Positions 25,801-37,739 of a stretch of 64,000 nt of DNA are shown here, piece by piece; position 1 is the first letter of the stretch; every line of letters starts with the position of its first letter. The notes below the pieces were generated by a model. The model did not search any database. It saw nothing but the letters and a program-made list of their open reading frames with translations, and had not been told where the DNA came from. The position numbers and the translations under genes were made by a program. Source of the stretch: Liolophura sinensis (Eukaryota; Mollusca; Polyplacophora; Chitonida; Chitonidae); the NCBI RefSeq assembly GCF_032854445.1, contig NC_088302.1:30473979-30537978 (forward strand). The letters run 5' to 3'.

Positions 25801-28800
25801 TCCTCTCTGGTCGTACGTGGGAAGGTCTGCCAGCAACCTGCAGATGGTTGTGGGTTTCCCCCAGGCTCTGCTATATACACTGAATAAGGTCTGATGAGAT
25901 CATCAACTTTGTTCTTGTTTTTTTTTTTGTTTTGCAGTTTTGCAATTATTCTTCAGTTCTGACTATATCCACTCTATGTAAAGCTGACCAAAGCTTCTTC
26001 GGACACGTTTGATGTACATTATTTGAAGTGCCGGAATACAAGAAATGTACGTGATCATCATCAAACGGAAACATGACACTTAACATTCCTTCGTGTCAGA
26101 TGACATCAATATTCATCATGTTCATTTTAACATATCGTAAATCTTCAACCTTTTTGCATGTTTGCAAGGTCTTTATTCAACGATGTTCTGAAGGCATTAT
26201 TCTGTGTTGACTAGTAAAGCTATACTTGCTGTGAAGCCCTTAAACTGGCCATTCAAACCAATTTAGTTTTGTCCTCAAAATCATATTAAAAATGTGCATA
26301 AACCGCACTGAAAGTTGCTCTTTCATATGCGAAAAGGTTGAGGAAATGGGGCATACACTAGCTGTGTCACTCAATGTCCTTCAAAAAAAATCTCCCCAAA
26401 AAAACGGACATATTAAATATAGTGTCCAAACATTTTTGCACTTTGAAAATTTAAAAAAAAAATTGTACACTGATCAGCATTTTATGTTTTATTTAGTTCA
26501 GCTAACGCACTTTTGTATATACATTATCCTTGTTTTGAGTGAGTCATGAATTGGTACAGAAGTCAAGAGTCACTTCACATTTTACCTACACGTGTGCTCT
26601 TTTATAACTAACTTTCTAGCAAATCCAATATACTAAAGCCGATTTACTACTTACACAAGTATGTAAGTAGGTATATAGATCCCTGATAATCCCTGGTATA
26701 TTGGCCTGTCTAACTGTATAGTCCTTCTTAATATGCTTGCATCACCCTCTAGGCTATATTTAGCCTACTACATCGACTCTGTACCTAATTTATTTCAGGG
26801 CATGTTTTAATATACGCCCAGATCCGAATGTCAATGTATACACATGTAACTCTACAATTTTGAGTCCCTGCCAAAAACAGAAAAAAATACACCTTATGTA
26901 GTATGCTTAAACTGTGATGAATGCACCTGTGATTTGTTTACTGTTTTATACTGCATTACATGAATGCTGTAATCACAGGTGATTGTGATTATCATAATCA
27001 TACTAATGAAGGTCTTAATTATCTCTGATCAGGTGTAAATGAGTCATACACCCCTGATAGGTTAAGAAATGTTGAGTAAACATACTCTAACTGTCACGTA
27101 CACTCAAAGATTATAATGTGTTCAGGTTTTAATTCTGTTTTAAGCTTCAATGCTACTTTTGGGTTTCAATTGTACTTTTAGAATTTAATGCTTAGTTTCT
27201 ATAAACACGACTGACTGTTGCAAGTTCAAATTTGCACATCCACAATAACATGTATCAGCTGTGTACCACTGATACACATGCCATTCTGGATGTGTCAAAT
27301 TTGTATATACCAATGATACACACATGTCATCATGGATGTGTCAAATTTGCATATACCAATGATACACACGTCATTTTGGGTGTGTCAAATTTGTGTATAC
27401 CAATGATACACACATCATTGTGGATGTGTCAAATTTACATATATAACTGATACACACGTCATTATGGATGTGTCAAATTTGCATATACCACTGATACAAA
27501 CATCATTGTGGATGTGTCAAATTTGCATATACCACTGATATACGTCATTCTGGATGTGACAAATTTGTATATACCAATGATACACACATGTCATCATGGA
27601 TGTGTCAAATTTGCATATACCAATGATACACACGTCATTTTGGATGTGTCAAATTTGTGTATACCAATGATACACACATCATTGTGGATGTGTCAAATTT
27701 ACATATATAACTGATACACACGTCATTATGGATGTGTCAAATTTGCATATACCACTGATACAAACATCATTGTGGATGTGTCAAATTTGCATATACCACT
27801 GATATACGTCATTCTGGATGTGACAAATTCGCATACACCACTGTTACACATGTCAATGTGGATGTGTCAAATCTGCATATATCACTGATACACATGCCAC
27901 TGTGGATGTGTCAAATTTGCATACACCGCTGATACACATGCCACTGTGGATGTGTCAAATTTACATAAATCGCTGATATACATGTCAGTGTGCATGTGTC
28001 AAATTTGCATATATCACTGATACATGTCATTGTGGATGTGTCAAATTTGCATATACCGCTGAAACACATGTCATACATGTGTCAAATTTGCATATACCAC
28101 TGATACACACGTCACTGTAGATGTGTCAAATTGTATACACCACTGAAACACACGTCATACACGTGTCAAATTTGCATATGCCACTGATACACATAATTAT
28201 GTGCATGTGAATTATTGCCACAATACCTAGTGGCACTTAGAGAGTAAAAATGAACACTTTCAAGAAATAATGCCAGCAATGATAACAATTTTCACGAATA
28301 TGTTTCAGTTTTTATGCTGCCTTCCCCAATGCATGTATACATTTGTTCCTAATCATTAGGCCAAGATGAACACTGGATCTTATATTTGTGGATATATCAG
28401 AATTTCTAAAACCATGATGAACTGCATGCACTGGTAATATAAACAAATACATGTGTTATTAACTTTAATACACTGTGCTATATTGCTCTTCCATACAGTC
28501 TGGAATAAAACTTTAATTAACCTGTGAATTAATTCAAATGAAATGAGGGGACTTTATACTATTAGGTTTGATGGAATCTGAATAAATTATATCGCAACTT
28601 GTGGATACATTTGCTGATAAATGGATTTGTTTATTTGTACATGAACTTATTAAATGATAAACTGATCAGCCTACGAGATAATCAACGGACAGATCATTTT
28701 TGCCATTAATTAAAACACACACTGACGATTTCATTACTTTTTCATTGGTGTGTGGGCAGAGGCAAAATTACTGGTCACCTACTAAACCTAAATTTCAACT

Positions 28801-31800
28801 GCCTTGCATGGTCACATGACAACTGACAACTTTGCCTCCCCTACCCCCCCCCCCCCCACCCCCTTAAAAAAAATGTCACTTACTATTTAACTTTTATCCA
28901 CTTCGAAGAATACTGGTATTTGATACACTGACTTCAGATTATGTTCACTAACTCCACCTGTGTATCAATATCAATGTGTAATCCATACTGATAATATACT
29001 AATCCCTGCACAGGAATTATCACCAGCTTAAGATTATGCGGTCTTTAATTACTAATAGAGAAATTATGCTTCGTTATCTACCCGTACATCTGCTAGGGCA
29101 TTGATTTAATTAAGACTTTGTGATTACAGGCAATTTTTGGCAAGCAAAAGCAAAATGTCTCAAGAGTAACAGACTGAAGGTACCGGTATCAAGTCTTTTA
29201 ACTATAACTTCCCAATGTCGGCGTCAGCAATGATCAGAGATTTTATTTACTGAAAATATTAAAACAGGAATGATGCCGTAAATCTATATCTGGCGTTAAT
29301 TTTGACCTTGGAAAATGTGTTTGACCTACCAATATAAAAAACACAGACAATAACGTATTAAAATAGCCTGCTGCCTGAATGATTGAGCCATGGTCTATTT
29401 GGGTGGACATATATACATATGTATGTAAGTGTGCCATGCTCCCGCCTAATGTTCTACCCTTTTCTGGACTGTATACCTTCAGGACATGAGACATGTATTA
29501 TTAGAGAAACTTGCAAGCACTTCACTTTTTTTTTTTTTTATAAAGATTTTCCAGAGGCATCAGCTTGGCCTACTTAACAAGCCTGTGACATTACAGGAGT
29601 TTAGTTTACCCGGGTGAATCTAGACACAGGTGAGTTGTCAGCTGATGACCAAACCTCGTTAAGAGGGCTATTAGCTACAGGTATACAGATAGGTAAAGAT
29701 GCAGACCACTCAAGCTGAAAGTCGCTGAAAACCTTGTGTTTGCCTTTAACATTGTCTTTATAGGGCCTTTTATTAACCCAGCAATTAAAGATGCACATGA
29801 CACACAGTGTTTAATTTGCTATATAGTGTACTGTCCCCTCTAGATATTTGATGAGAAACAAAAGCTAGTTAGGCTGGTGTGAAGAATGATGATGTGGTGT
29901 GGTGTTTACAGATACAAAGCATACACTTAATGGCTACCACCCTGGCTACCACACTCCATGGTGGTATCAATGGCAGAGTGGCAAGAAATACCCTTGGAGA
30001 CTCAGTATACCTTGACTGGATGGGGCATGTCTTGTGTCAGTATACTGTGACTGCGTGGGGCATGACTTGTGTCAGTATACGTTGACCGGATGGGGCATGT
30101 CTTGTGTCAGTATACTGTGACTGCGTGGGGCATGTCTTGTGTCAGTATACTGTGACTGCGTGGGGCATGACTTGTGTCAGTATACATTGACCAGATGGGG
30201 CATGTCTTGTGTCAATATACTGTGACTGCGTGGGGCATGACTTGTGTCAGTGTACTGTGGCTGGGTGGGACATGTCTTGTGTCGGTATACTATGACTGCG
30301 TGGGGCATGTCTTGTGTCAGTATACTGTGACTGCGTGGGGCATGACTTGTGTCAGTATACATTGACCAGATGGGGCATGTCTTGTGTCAATATACTGTGA
30401 CTGCGTGGGGCATGACTTGTGTCAGTGTACTGTGGCTGGGTAGAACATGTTTTGTGTCAGTATACCATGACTGGTTGGGACATGCCTTGTGTCAGTATAG
30501 TGTGACTGGGTGGGACATGACTTGTGTCAGTGTTCTGTGGCTGGGTGAGATATGTCTTGTGTCAGTGTACTGTCACTGGGTGGGACATGTCTTTGTGTCG
30601 GTATACTGTGACTGGGTAGATCATGTTTTGTGTCAGTATGCCATGACTGGTTGGGACATGCCTTGTGTCAGTATAGTGTGACTGGGTGGGACATGACTTG
30701 TGTCAGTGTTCTGTGGCTGGGTGGGACATGTCTTGTGTCGGTATACTGTGACTGGGTAGAACATGTTTTGTGTCAGTATACTATGACTGGTTGGGACATG
30801 CCTTGTGTCAGTATAGTGTGACTGGGTGGGACATGACTTGTGTCAGTGTTCTGTGGCTGGGTGGGACATGTCTTGTGTCAGTAAACTGTGACTGGGTGGG
30901 ACATGCCTTGTGTCAGTATACTGTGACTGGGTGGGACATGTCTTGTGTCAGTATACTGTGACTGGGTGGGACATGTCTTGTGTCAGTATACTGTGACAGG
31001 GTGGGACATGTTTTGTGTCAGTATACTATGACTGGGTGGGACATGTCTTGTGTCAATATACTGTGACTGGGTAGAACATGTCTTTTGTCATTGCACCGTG
31101 GCTGGGTGGGACGTGCCTTGAGTCAGTTCACTGTGACTGGGTGGACATGTCTTGTGTCAGTACACTGTGACAGGGTGGGACATGTCGTGTATAAGTACAC
31201 TGTGACAGGGTAGGACAGGCCTTGTGTCAGTATACTGTGACTGGGTGGGACATGTCAGTAATTGGTGAATGGGTGAAGTAATTGGTGAATGAGTGGAGTA
31301 ACAGGTGAATGAGTGGAGTAACTGGTGAATGAGTAGAGTAACTGTCGAATGAGTGGAGTAACTTGCGGACGAGTGGATTAACCAGTGAATGAGTAGAGTA
31401 ACTGGTGAATGAGCGGCGTAAATAGTGAATGAGTGGTGTAAACAGTATATGAGTGGAGTAACTGGTGAATGAGTGGAGTAACTGGCGAATGAGTAGAGTA
31501 ACTTGCAGATGAGTGAATTAACCAGTGAATGAGTAGAGTAACTGGTGAATAAGTGGAGTAAACAGTGAATGAGTGGAGTAACTGGTGAATGAGTGGAGTA
31601 AACAGTGAATGAGTGGAGTAAACAGTGAATGAGTGGAGTAACTGGTGAATAAGTGGAGTAAACAGTGAATGAGTGGAGTAACTGGTGAATGAGTGGAGTA
31701 AACAGTGAATGAGTGGAGTAACTGGTGAATGAGTGGGTGGGTTAACAAGGTCCTGTAAAACAGGTCTAGCTAACCCTTATACTGGTGAACAATGATGTGA

Positions 31801-34800
31801 AGGTAGAAAAGATTGAATAAACTCAACAATGACAGTAAACAGAATGATAATCAGAATATACAAAGGTAAGTATATGTATAACGTCTTGTTATGTATAAAT
31901 GAGTAGTTAATCTTTACAAAATTATGTGTAGGTGAGTGAGATTTTCCCTGCATAAAAGAAACTGAGCTGGCTCTGACAGACTTTTTCCCACACTATTCTG
32001 ATATAAATAGGACAGTTACAAGTTGTGGGACCTTGTCACAAACAGGCCAAAACAACCATGCAGGTTACCCAGAAACTTAACTATGATATATGACAGAAGC
32101 ACAATGTAATAGATTCTTCACTTTTTTGTGAGTATTAACATGTTAGTGGCAAGTCTACCTGTAAAATCAAAGAAATTATCTGTCAGTAATTCTCTGTGAC
32201 ATGTACGGGTGAAATCATGAAGAGCAGTCGATGTAAAGCCTCATAATATCATCTGAAATCCCACAATTCTGATTAACCTGATCAAATTTAAGTATCAAAT
32301 GCAAAAGGGATAATTAAGCTTTGTTCCATGTAATGAAGAAAAACAATACTTTCAAGAACAGGCCACTCAAAAAAAGAGTGCATGTTCCTATATCATCAAA
32401 TAATTGTATATACACATCTTTCAGGCACAACGCTGGGTCACTTTGGCACTTTAAATGCACTGACAGACAAGCAGACAGACAGAGACAAATAGATATCCCT
32501 TGTTTCTTTAAGGGTAGAAAACAGGGATGATTAGCACTCAAAAGGTGATAGCTGTCTGATAAACTTCCTATCACCATTGTAAGAGATTATAGATTAGACA
32601 CATTTGCTTAGCTGTTAGCTATAATGGATAATCGATTGACGGCGCAAAGGAATGCCTTAGCTGAGCACATCTTTGATCTTTCTCTTCTGCACACAAAATG
32701 TCCTTCTGATCAAGACTGCTTGTAACAGGAATGGAATTTATCACTTGGCAAACAATTTAGAGAGCTGATAAATGCCCGATATGCGCAGCTTTTAGTTAAC
32801 ATGAATTAAGACAGCACATGCATTTTTAACAGGTTAATGTGCATTACCTTAATGTAAAGCTCTAATATAGGTTAAGTTGTCAGAAATAAATTAATTAGTA
32901 AAGTGACAACAAGATAAACACATGAATAATGAAAGGAAAAGATTGTAGACAGAAGGTAAGGTAAAACTATGTCTATACACATTTAACAACATTAATTTCT
33001 TTTCTACAGCAGGTAAATACCTTCAGGTGGCCATAACAATATATAGCACTATGTGCAGTTTGGTATGTATTACAGCAAATTACCTTAAATTTCATCCGTG
33101 ATTAGGCAGCACATTTTACCTGATTATGATACTTGTGCTGATCTTAGAATGGTGCTTTGATGTGTGTTTAGGTGGAATGACATACTTCTGTGGAAAAGTA
33201 ATTAGGTTTCAGCACCACGATTTCACTGCCTCTAAATATGAACTTATTGTGGGGGGAGGGGGGGAATGTTAGGTGATTTACGGCGGACATGTTTGTTCTC
33301 TTTATAAGGTCTGATGTGTGGATCAGTAGACCTTAACAGCAGGATCAGATAATACACTTTACTGGTCGTCCTTCTGTTAGAATACCTCAGCTCTCGCTCT
33401 GACAGGTAAACGATATCTCGTTACCTGTATGCATAGACTTCCTGGTTAAGATATAGACAAACACTACATGTATCATACCTGGACACTCAGGTATTTTATC
33501 CACAGGTAATAAGAGTCACTACATGAATATATGGTCTGAACTTAAAAGAACTGTATAGACACCATTACACTTGTGTGTGTCATTGTTGAAGCATAAACAC
33601 TCAACCCAGAGTGTGTGGCATTCAAACCATAAGGAAACTCCAAAATTATATAAAGGTTTTTATATACTTATTGGGATATGATCTCACAGCTGCAATTGTG
33701 ACTAAAGGTGAATAGGATCAACTCTTTAAAGGTTCCTTACTGATTTGTATGTACTTATATACTGTACAGTCTAATTATATCCTGTTAAATGTTCATGCAG
33801 TCATGTACTTGAATGCTGGTCACCATGCGTTGGTACATTCCAATGTAAATACATGGTTTTCTACAACATCAGATCTGATCTGTAACATAATGAGATTGTA
33901 ACAACAATGACGTGCAGGATCGAATCCCGAAATGAGCCTGTTATTTTACCCATATAAACAGACATAACAAGAACATTTATTTTATTTATTTATTTATTTG
34001 ATTGGTGTTTCGCCGTACTCAGGAATATTTCACTTACATGATGGCGGCCAGCATTATGGTGGGTGAAAACCGGACAGAGCCCGGGGGAAACCCACAACCA
34101 TCCACAGGTTGCTGGAAGACCTCCCACGTACGGCCGCATTGGTGAGAGGGGTCATTATGCTGCACTAGCGCGCTAACCAACTGAGACAAGAACATTTACC
34201 AGGTGTCAAATCACAATCATGTGTTTACCTAACTATGTCCGGGGGGGGGGGGGGGGGGGGGGGGGGGAATGTCCGTACCCCAAATATAGGTATGACATTA
34301 TACCCATGTCAACAGTACATATACATGTGTTACATACTGTAATTCTTCAACCTTTTCCCATGTTTGCAAGGTGTTCATTAAAAACATATTCTCATGGCAT
34401 AGTTCTGTGTAGACTGCTAAGCTTAGAATTTCTGTGAAACCCTGAAACGGGTCAGTCCAACCAATGTATAGTTTGGTCTCCGAAATCAAACTGTAAATGT
34501 GCCTAAATTGCACTGAAAGCTTGCGGAATTACAGTAATATGCTATGACAGGGTAACACATAAGGAAAGAGCAGGATAGATTATAACATAACTACCACACT
34601 TATCAGGAAATTATAATAATATAATTCCTCATAAATTTACATTTATATAAAAATGAATTTGACTTCCAATATCTTATCAATCTACATCTACTATTTCCTT
34701 GTTTCTAGAATTAGACAATTTTCCATCTGTTCGTAATCTGCAATTGACAACCGCGATAAGACTAGACATCTATATGTAATCTATATGTAACTTACTTGAG

Positions 34801-36715
34801 CAAATGAAGTATTTCCTTGATGCGCCCTAAGCTCTCTTGGCTCCAGTAGATTAAATTTAGGACTGCATTACAAACTCTCCATTTTTCACAGTTTACACTT
34901 CACATTTCCCTGATTCATCCCACCTGGACTTGATTACAGGTGTTGTATTTTCTATGTAAGATTCTGTAATAATGTCCCTGGGTCCAACTTCCTTGTCAGT
35001 TTTAAAGCGCATGATAGCTTACCCTAAATATACATATATACTAATTCGCATGTGTATTCACTTGTATTATACATAACACAGCAGGGTGTTGCAATGTACT
35101 GGGTTAGAAAGCTGCTTCTAATCACTGTCATAATGAGTTGTGTTCAAGTACATTAACGTGTTTTATGAATAGATGTTTGTAAAATACATACTACACTCAA
35201 TTTCCTCCATTCTTCTACTGGAGCCTAATTCTGTCAAGGATAATTATAATACATGTTACACATGCACTTTCCTGGGGTGAAACAAAATAGGTTAAAAGTT
35301 CTTCAAAATGACACAAGTATGTGAGACACCTTGAGACAATATCTGGCATATGTTCTATGCCTCTGGTAATATGGTACATGTTATATTTTATGCCCATCAA
35401 TTTATGCCCAAAATCAAAATATACCATCATATATATTTGGAAAAAAGCTTCACAAAGTTAGAAACAAATTGTTTGGTTATCCATTCGTCCAGCTTTACAT
35501 TAAACTACTTTTCAGTTTTTAATTGCACATTTTAATTTTGGATATATATACCCAATGGGTAACCTTAATTTTCTGCACAGTACAAAAAAAAAAACCATAA
35601 AAATAATAGCTATATTCTTCATTGATAAGTATCTGGCTAAAAGTTATAGCCAAACCTTAACAAAGTAAAATGGACATGCCATATGCTAAAATTTGGAATA
35701 ACAATGTGTAATAAATAATGCAACAGGTAAAGTAATCACGCCTCTTTCACACGGAGCATCACAATTACGCGGACAGCTGGGCAGGCTTTTGTGCAGGTGA
35801 CAAGCTAGCGAAGTGTCAAGGCTCTACATATATAGCTTAAAACAAACTCGCCAGAGAAGGAAGCGAAACGAGGCAATGCCAAAAATCAATTAACGCAGAC
35901 CTATAATTAAAACCAGCGGGTGCATACGTGACGAATGTACTTGAACAATATACAATATATAAACTGTTATCCCAAACCATAGCGTTCAAGCGTTTAATTG
36001 TCTCAGACCAACAACAAAAACGGCCAGTCGCCAGCGGCCAGCCCAAGGCTGCGCAAATTTTTTTTTTCTATAGAGGCTACATCAGTGAGGTGATGGCTGA
36101 AATTCTTCCATAAGCTTAAGACATGTAATTGAAGAAGATAGTGACGGTGAAAGCAAATATTGAGAGATAACAAGACTGTTGACTTACGTTTGATTGTCGA
36201 CTTCTGTCTTCCCCCGTCTGCTCCAAAAACGTGTTTATCCCGGCCCGAACCCGGTTTTTAAACCCACGACACGTTCCTTTCTGGCTGACAATTTTCGACT
36301 CAACAAGACTGTCTGGACGTAGAACATCTCTTCTACCGGCGAAATAATTATCCGATTCATTTAACCGTCTTTCCGAAGTGTTCAGTTCGTTGATGTGGAA
36401 ATTGTCCAAGGAAACATCGAGCGGGTTACCGCTGTATATTTCACTCAGATCACCGTTTTGCGGATGATACCCTCCATTTTCTCGTAATTTCGAGTACTTT
36501 CGATTCTCGATGTCGAAGTTCATACTTATGCTCCTAGCGTTTTGCAGAGAATGACACAATCCATTTTTTCCATCTGTAAGTTCTGTGGATCGAGCCCGTC
36601 GCTCATGCTGATTTCGTCTGTTCACGTTTCGTCTCTCCATCAGTGGTTGATTGTGTGTAGAGCAATTTGACCGCAAACTGACGGCAGCGCCGCCGTTCGA
36701 TGCCTGCTCCTCCAT
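16619..36715 (-). CDS. GRXCR1: Glutaredoxin domain-containing cysteine-rich protein (GRXCR1 type), 4 exons
   Basis: Complete gene: exons 36188-36715, 22205-22441, 18071-18136 and 16619-16807, all introns phase 0 with GT..AG ends, 339 residues. The start is the first ATG after an in-frame TGA at 36743-36745. Order: polar, disordered N-terminus; a basic motif GFKNRVRAGINTFLEQ near 153-168; a glutaredoxin-like domain from about 185 to 277 (LYSTSVTVVRDTYDRC, LPQVFADGRYLGG); and a C-terminus with four CxxC pairs (C285/288, 296/299, 320/323, 331/334). The catalytic CPYC of true glutaredoxins is absent, as in GRXCR1 of vertebrates, which acts at actin-rich stereocilia of hair cells and is a deafness gene. 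A sensory or actin-bundle role here is inferred from the family. It is somewhat longer than the vertebrate proteins as I recall them, mainly at the N-terminus. GRXCR1 versus GRXCR2 descent cannot be settled here. Confidence 0.93.
16834..16891. repeat. (TA)n microsatellite just upstream of GRXCR1 exon 4
   Basis: TA-rich tract inside intron 3, about 25-85 bases from the exon 4 acceptor on the transcribed strand, so close to where the branch point should lie. Confidence 0.9.
17540..17680. mobile_element. MITE-like element, partial copy 3
   Basis: The right half, with ATAAAAATTGTATGCATTAA and AGGTTAAAAAGTTTGAAGAC, matches the ~215-bp MITE family; the left half is too diverged to place. It lies in GRXCR1 intron 3. 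Confidence 0.5.
18071..18136 (-). CDS. GRXCR1: GRXCR1 exon 3 (66 bp microexon-like)
   Basis: Exactly 22 codons between acceptor TTGTTCCCAG and donor GTAAGT, coding GLEEIVQLNETGELRT and six more residues. It continues the YLGG motif of exon 2 (YLG/GLEE), which fixes both splice sites. Confidence 0.95.
19089..19210 (+). repeat. Old SINE family A tail
   Basis: CCTGGTTTCCTTCCACTGCA through TCTTGAGTATGCCGTAAAAC and an AAATAAAT-like end; well diverged from the younger copies. Confidence 0.6.
19780..19991. mobile_element. MITE-like element, copy 4
   Basis: Shares CTCTGCAACCAATATTTTGT, TTGTATGCATAAATTCAACT and the right end CGAAAAGGCCGAAGATTTAC then AGTA with copies 1 and 2. It lies in GRXCR1 intron 2. 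Confidence 0.68.
21047..21129 (-). repeat. SINE family A fragment
   Basis: Minus-strand match to the central body (CCACCATGGCTGCCATTACC and GGGCTCTGCCCGATTTCC); both ends are missing. Confidence 0.6.
21490..21764 (+). repeat. SINE family A, near full length, with TSD
   Basis: Carries the tRNA-like head (box A TGGCTCAGTTGG, box B GAGTTCAAGTCC), the central body, the tail TTGAGTACGGCGTAAAATAC and AAATAAAT. Flanks CAAAAGAGAGCC and CAAAATAGAGCC look like a 12-bp target-site duplication with one change. It lies in GRXCR1 intron 2. Confidence 0.93.
22205..22441 (-). CDS. GRXCR1: GRXCR1 exon 2: glutaredoxin-like core
   Basis: 79 codons, phase 0 at both ends, acceptor ACTTTCAG and donor GTAAGT. Runs from KNYRVLEKGKIVLYSTS to LPQVFADGRYLG, covering strand 1, the altered active-site loop with a single Cys (DRC) and the cis-proline strand. 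Confidence 0.96.
25292..25428. repeat. 27-bp minisatellite, 5 copies
   Basis: Unit GACATTGCAATGCTGCAC plus GACTAATTT. The period is a multiple of three, so both strands stay open without being coding. Confidence 0.93.
25697..25871 (+). repeat. SINE family A, 3'-truncated
   Basis: Complete tRNA-like head (CTCCGTGGCTCAGTTGGTTA) and body to TTTCCCCCAGGCTCTGCT, then unrelated sequence. Loss of the 3' end cannot come from 5' truncation and implies a later deletion or recombination. Confidence 0.88.
26131..26350. mobile_element. MITE-like element, copy 5
   Basis: Left end CGTAAATCTTCAACCTTTTT, right end GCGAAAAGGTTGAGG, interior with ATGTGCATAAACCGCACTGA aligning to the family's TGTATGCATAAATTGAACTG. 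Diverged. Confidence 0.55.
27220..28200. repeat. ~44-bp minisatellite with 265-bp higher-order repeat
   Basis: About 22 units with GGATGTGTCAAATTTGCATA and ACTGATACACA. A block of six units starting at 27301 recurs almost unchanged starting at 27565, showing a recent block duplication; later units are more diverged. Confidence 0.95.
30005..31254. repeat. 35-bp minisatellite, ~35 copies
   Basis: Unit GTGACTGGGTGGGACATGTC then TTGTGTCAGTATACT. Five-unit (175 bp) and four-unit (140 bp) higher-order periods are visible near 30.17-30.45 and 30.63-30.90 kb. The frames it opens on both strands are artefacts. Confidence 0.96.
31255..31740. repeat. 20-bp minisatellite, ~24 copies
   Basis: Unit GAGTGGAGTAACTGGTGAAT with AACAGTGAAT variants. 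It starts directly where the 35-bp array ends, with no unique spacer. Confidence 0.95.
33980..34185 (-). repeat. SINE family A with perfect 13-bp TSD
   Basis: Minus-strand copy with an (AAAT)n tail, flanked by identical ACAAGAACATTTA at 33967-33979 and 34186-34198. Part of the body between the CCGTACGTGGGAGG region and the head is deleted, and the first head bases are missing. Confidence 0.93.
34241..34267. repeat. Homopolymer of 27 G
   Basis: Uninterrupted G run on the plus strand. True length is uncertain in any assembly. Confidence 0.9.
34333..34525. mobile_element. MITE-like element, copy 6
   Basis: Left end ACTGTAATTCTTCAACCTTT; interior aligns with copy 5 (TTTGCAAGGT, GTTCTGTGTAGACT, ATTGCACTGAAAG). 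The right inverted end is poorly kept. Confidence 0.55.
36188..36715 (-). CDS. GRXCR1: GRXCR1 exon 1: N-terminal 176 residues
   Basis: Starts MEEQASNGGAAV in good initiation context (G at -3 and +4) after an in-frame stop, and ends at donor GTAAGT after RSRQSN. Rich in Asn, Arg and Ser, so probably unstructured, except the basic KNRVRAGINTFLEQ segment near its end. Confidence 0.9.
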
Positions 36716-37739
36716 ATCCACCGTTATACCGATCAAACTCAGTCAGCTGCGTTCTTTACCTGTTACAGGTATGCCAAAACGATATATAAACCCTTCTGTA
36801 CTATCAACGTGGCCCTACATGTAACGAGCTGGCCGTGCCGGCAGCATAAATACCTCTATACCTGCGCACCGTGCCTGTTTCGCCGAGGCTTGTTTGTTAA
36901 TGACAAAACTAGCTGCACGCGTGTGACCCGATCAGCTTGAGATATTCAACAAGACTGTCTTTCCCCGCAAATATATCACAGCCGGCTGATCACATAGCCT
37001 CCAGCCAACACGGCACACTCAAACCCCATGATCGCTCCACAGACGTCACTGGAAAATAACAGGGCGTGGCTGACAGACCGTGGATCACCGCGGCATGGGA
37101 AAGAGGAAAAGTGAGCGATACGTTAAGGGTATCGATCACTACTCAGATCTATAGAGGTCCCGATCAAACATCGGACTGATCATTAGCAGCAATAGGTGGG
37201 CGAGGTGCTAATGAGGATTGCTCATCGCTTTTACTTGACAGATGGTGGCTTTTGCGTATATGAAGTTCGAAAATATATAAATGGTCGGCACTGAATATGT
37301 GCGTATAGAGTGTCGACAAACTAGCTTGTATGTGTTGCCTTCTATATATGCGAGGACATGCGGATCTCCATATCGGTTTTTATCACTCAGGTAAACATAC
37401 ATGTTAAACGGTTATCAAATGAAGATTTGTCTGCTTCAGTCAGGTCAGGAATTGATCACTTTTTTCCTACACTGTGGAGATTTTGGAATTCCGGTGGTTA
37501 AGTGTGAGACAGAAATAGATACACAAAATAAACTTAACCCATACATGTTAAAGCAAACCGACGTTGAAGGGGGAAAAAGATAAACCATAAATAAATAACG
37601 ACATAAACATCGGGCATATATATAACCGTGCGGTCTCAGCAACTGGTAAAACAACTGGTACTTTCAAAGAGCAGGACAAGACAGTACTATATTCGTATCA
37701 TTTTTTTTTTTTTAGTGCACTTTTAACAAGTAGTTGACA

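Larger units (their letters stand above)
22442..36187 (-). other. GRXCR1 intron 1 (13.7 kb, repeat-loaded)
   Basis: GT..AG intron between exons 1 and 2. It holds four minisatellites (25.3, 27.2-28.2, 30.0-31.25 and 31.26-31.74 kb), three SINE A copies or pieces, two MITE copies and a 27-base G run. Outside these, including 22.5-25.2, 28.2-30.0, 31.75-33.9 and 34.5-36.1 kb, I see only AT-rich DNA with no coding signal. Confidence 0.85.

Noticed and set aside
30174-30961. Chain of plus and minus frames with CVSVLWLG or ILTQDMPH repeats
   Set aside because: Products of the 35-bp minisatellite inside GRXCR1 intron 1.
25292-31740. Regular direct repeats resembling a CRISPR array
   Set aside because: Units abut with no unique spacers and lie in an animal intron; these are minisatellites.
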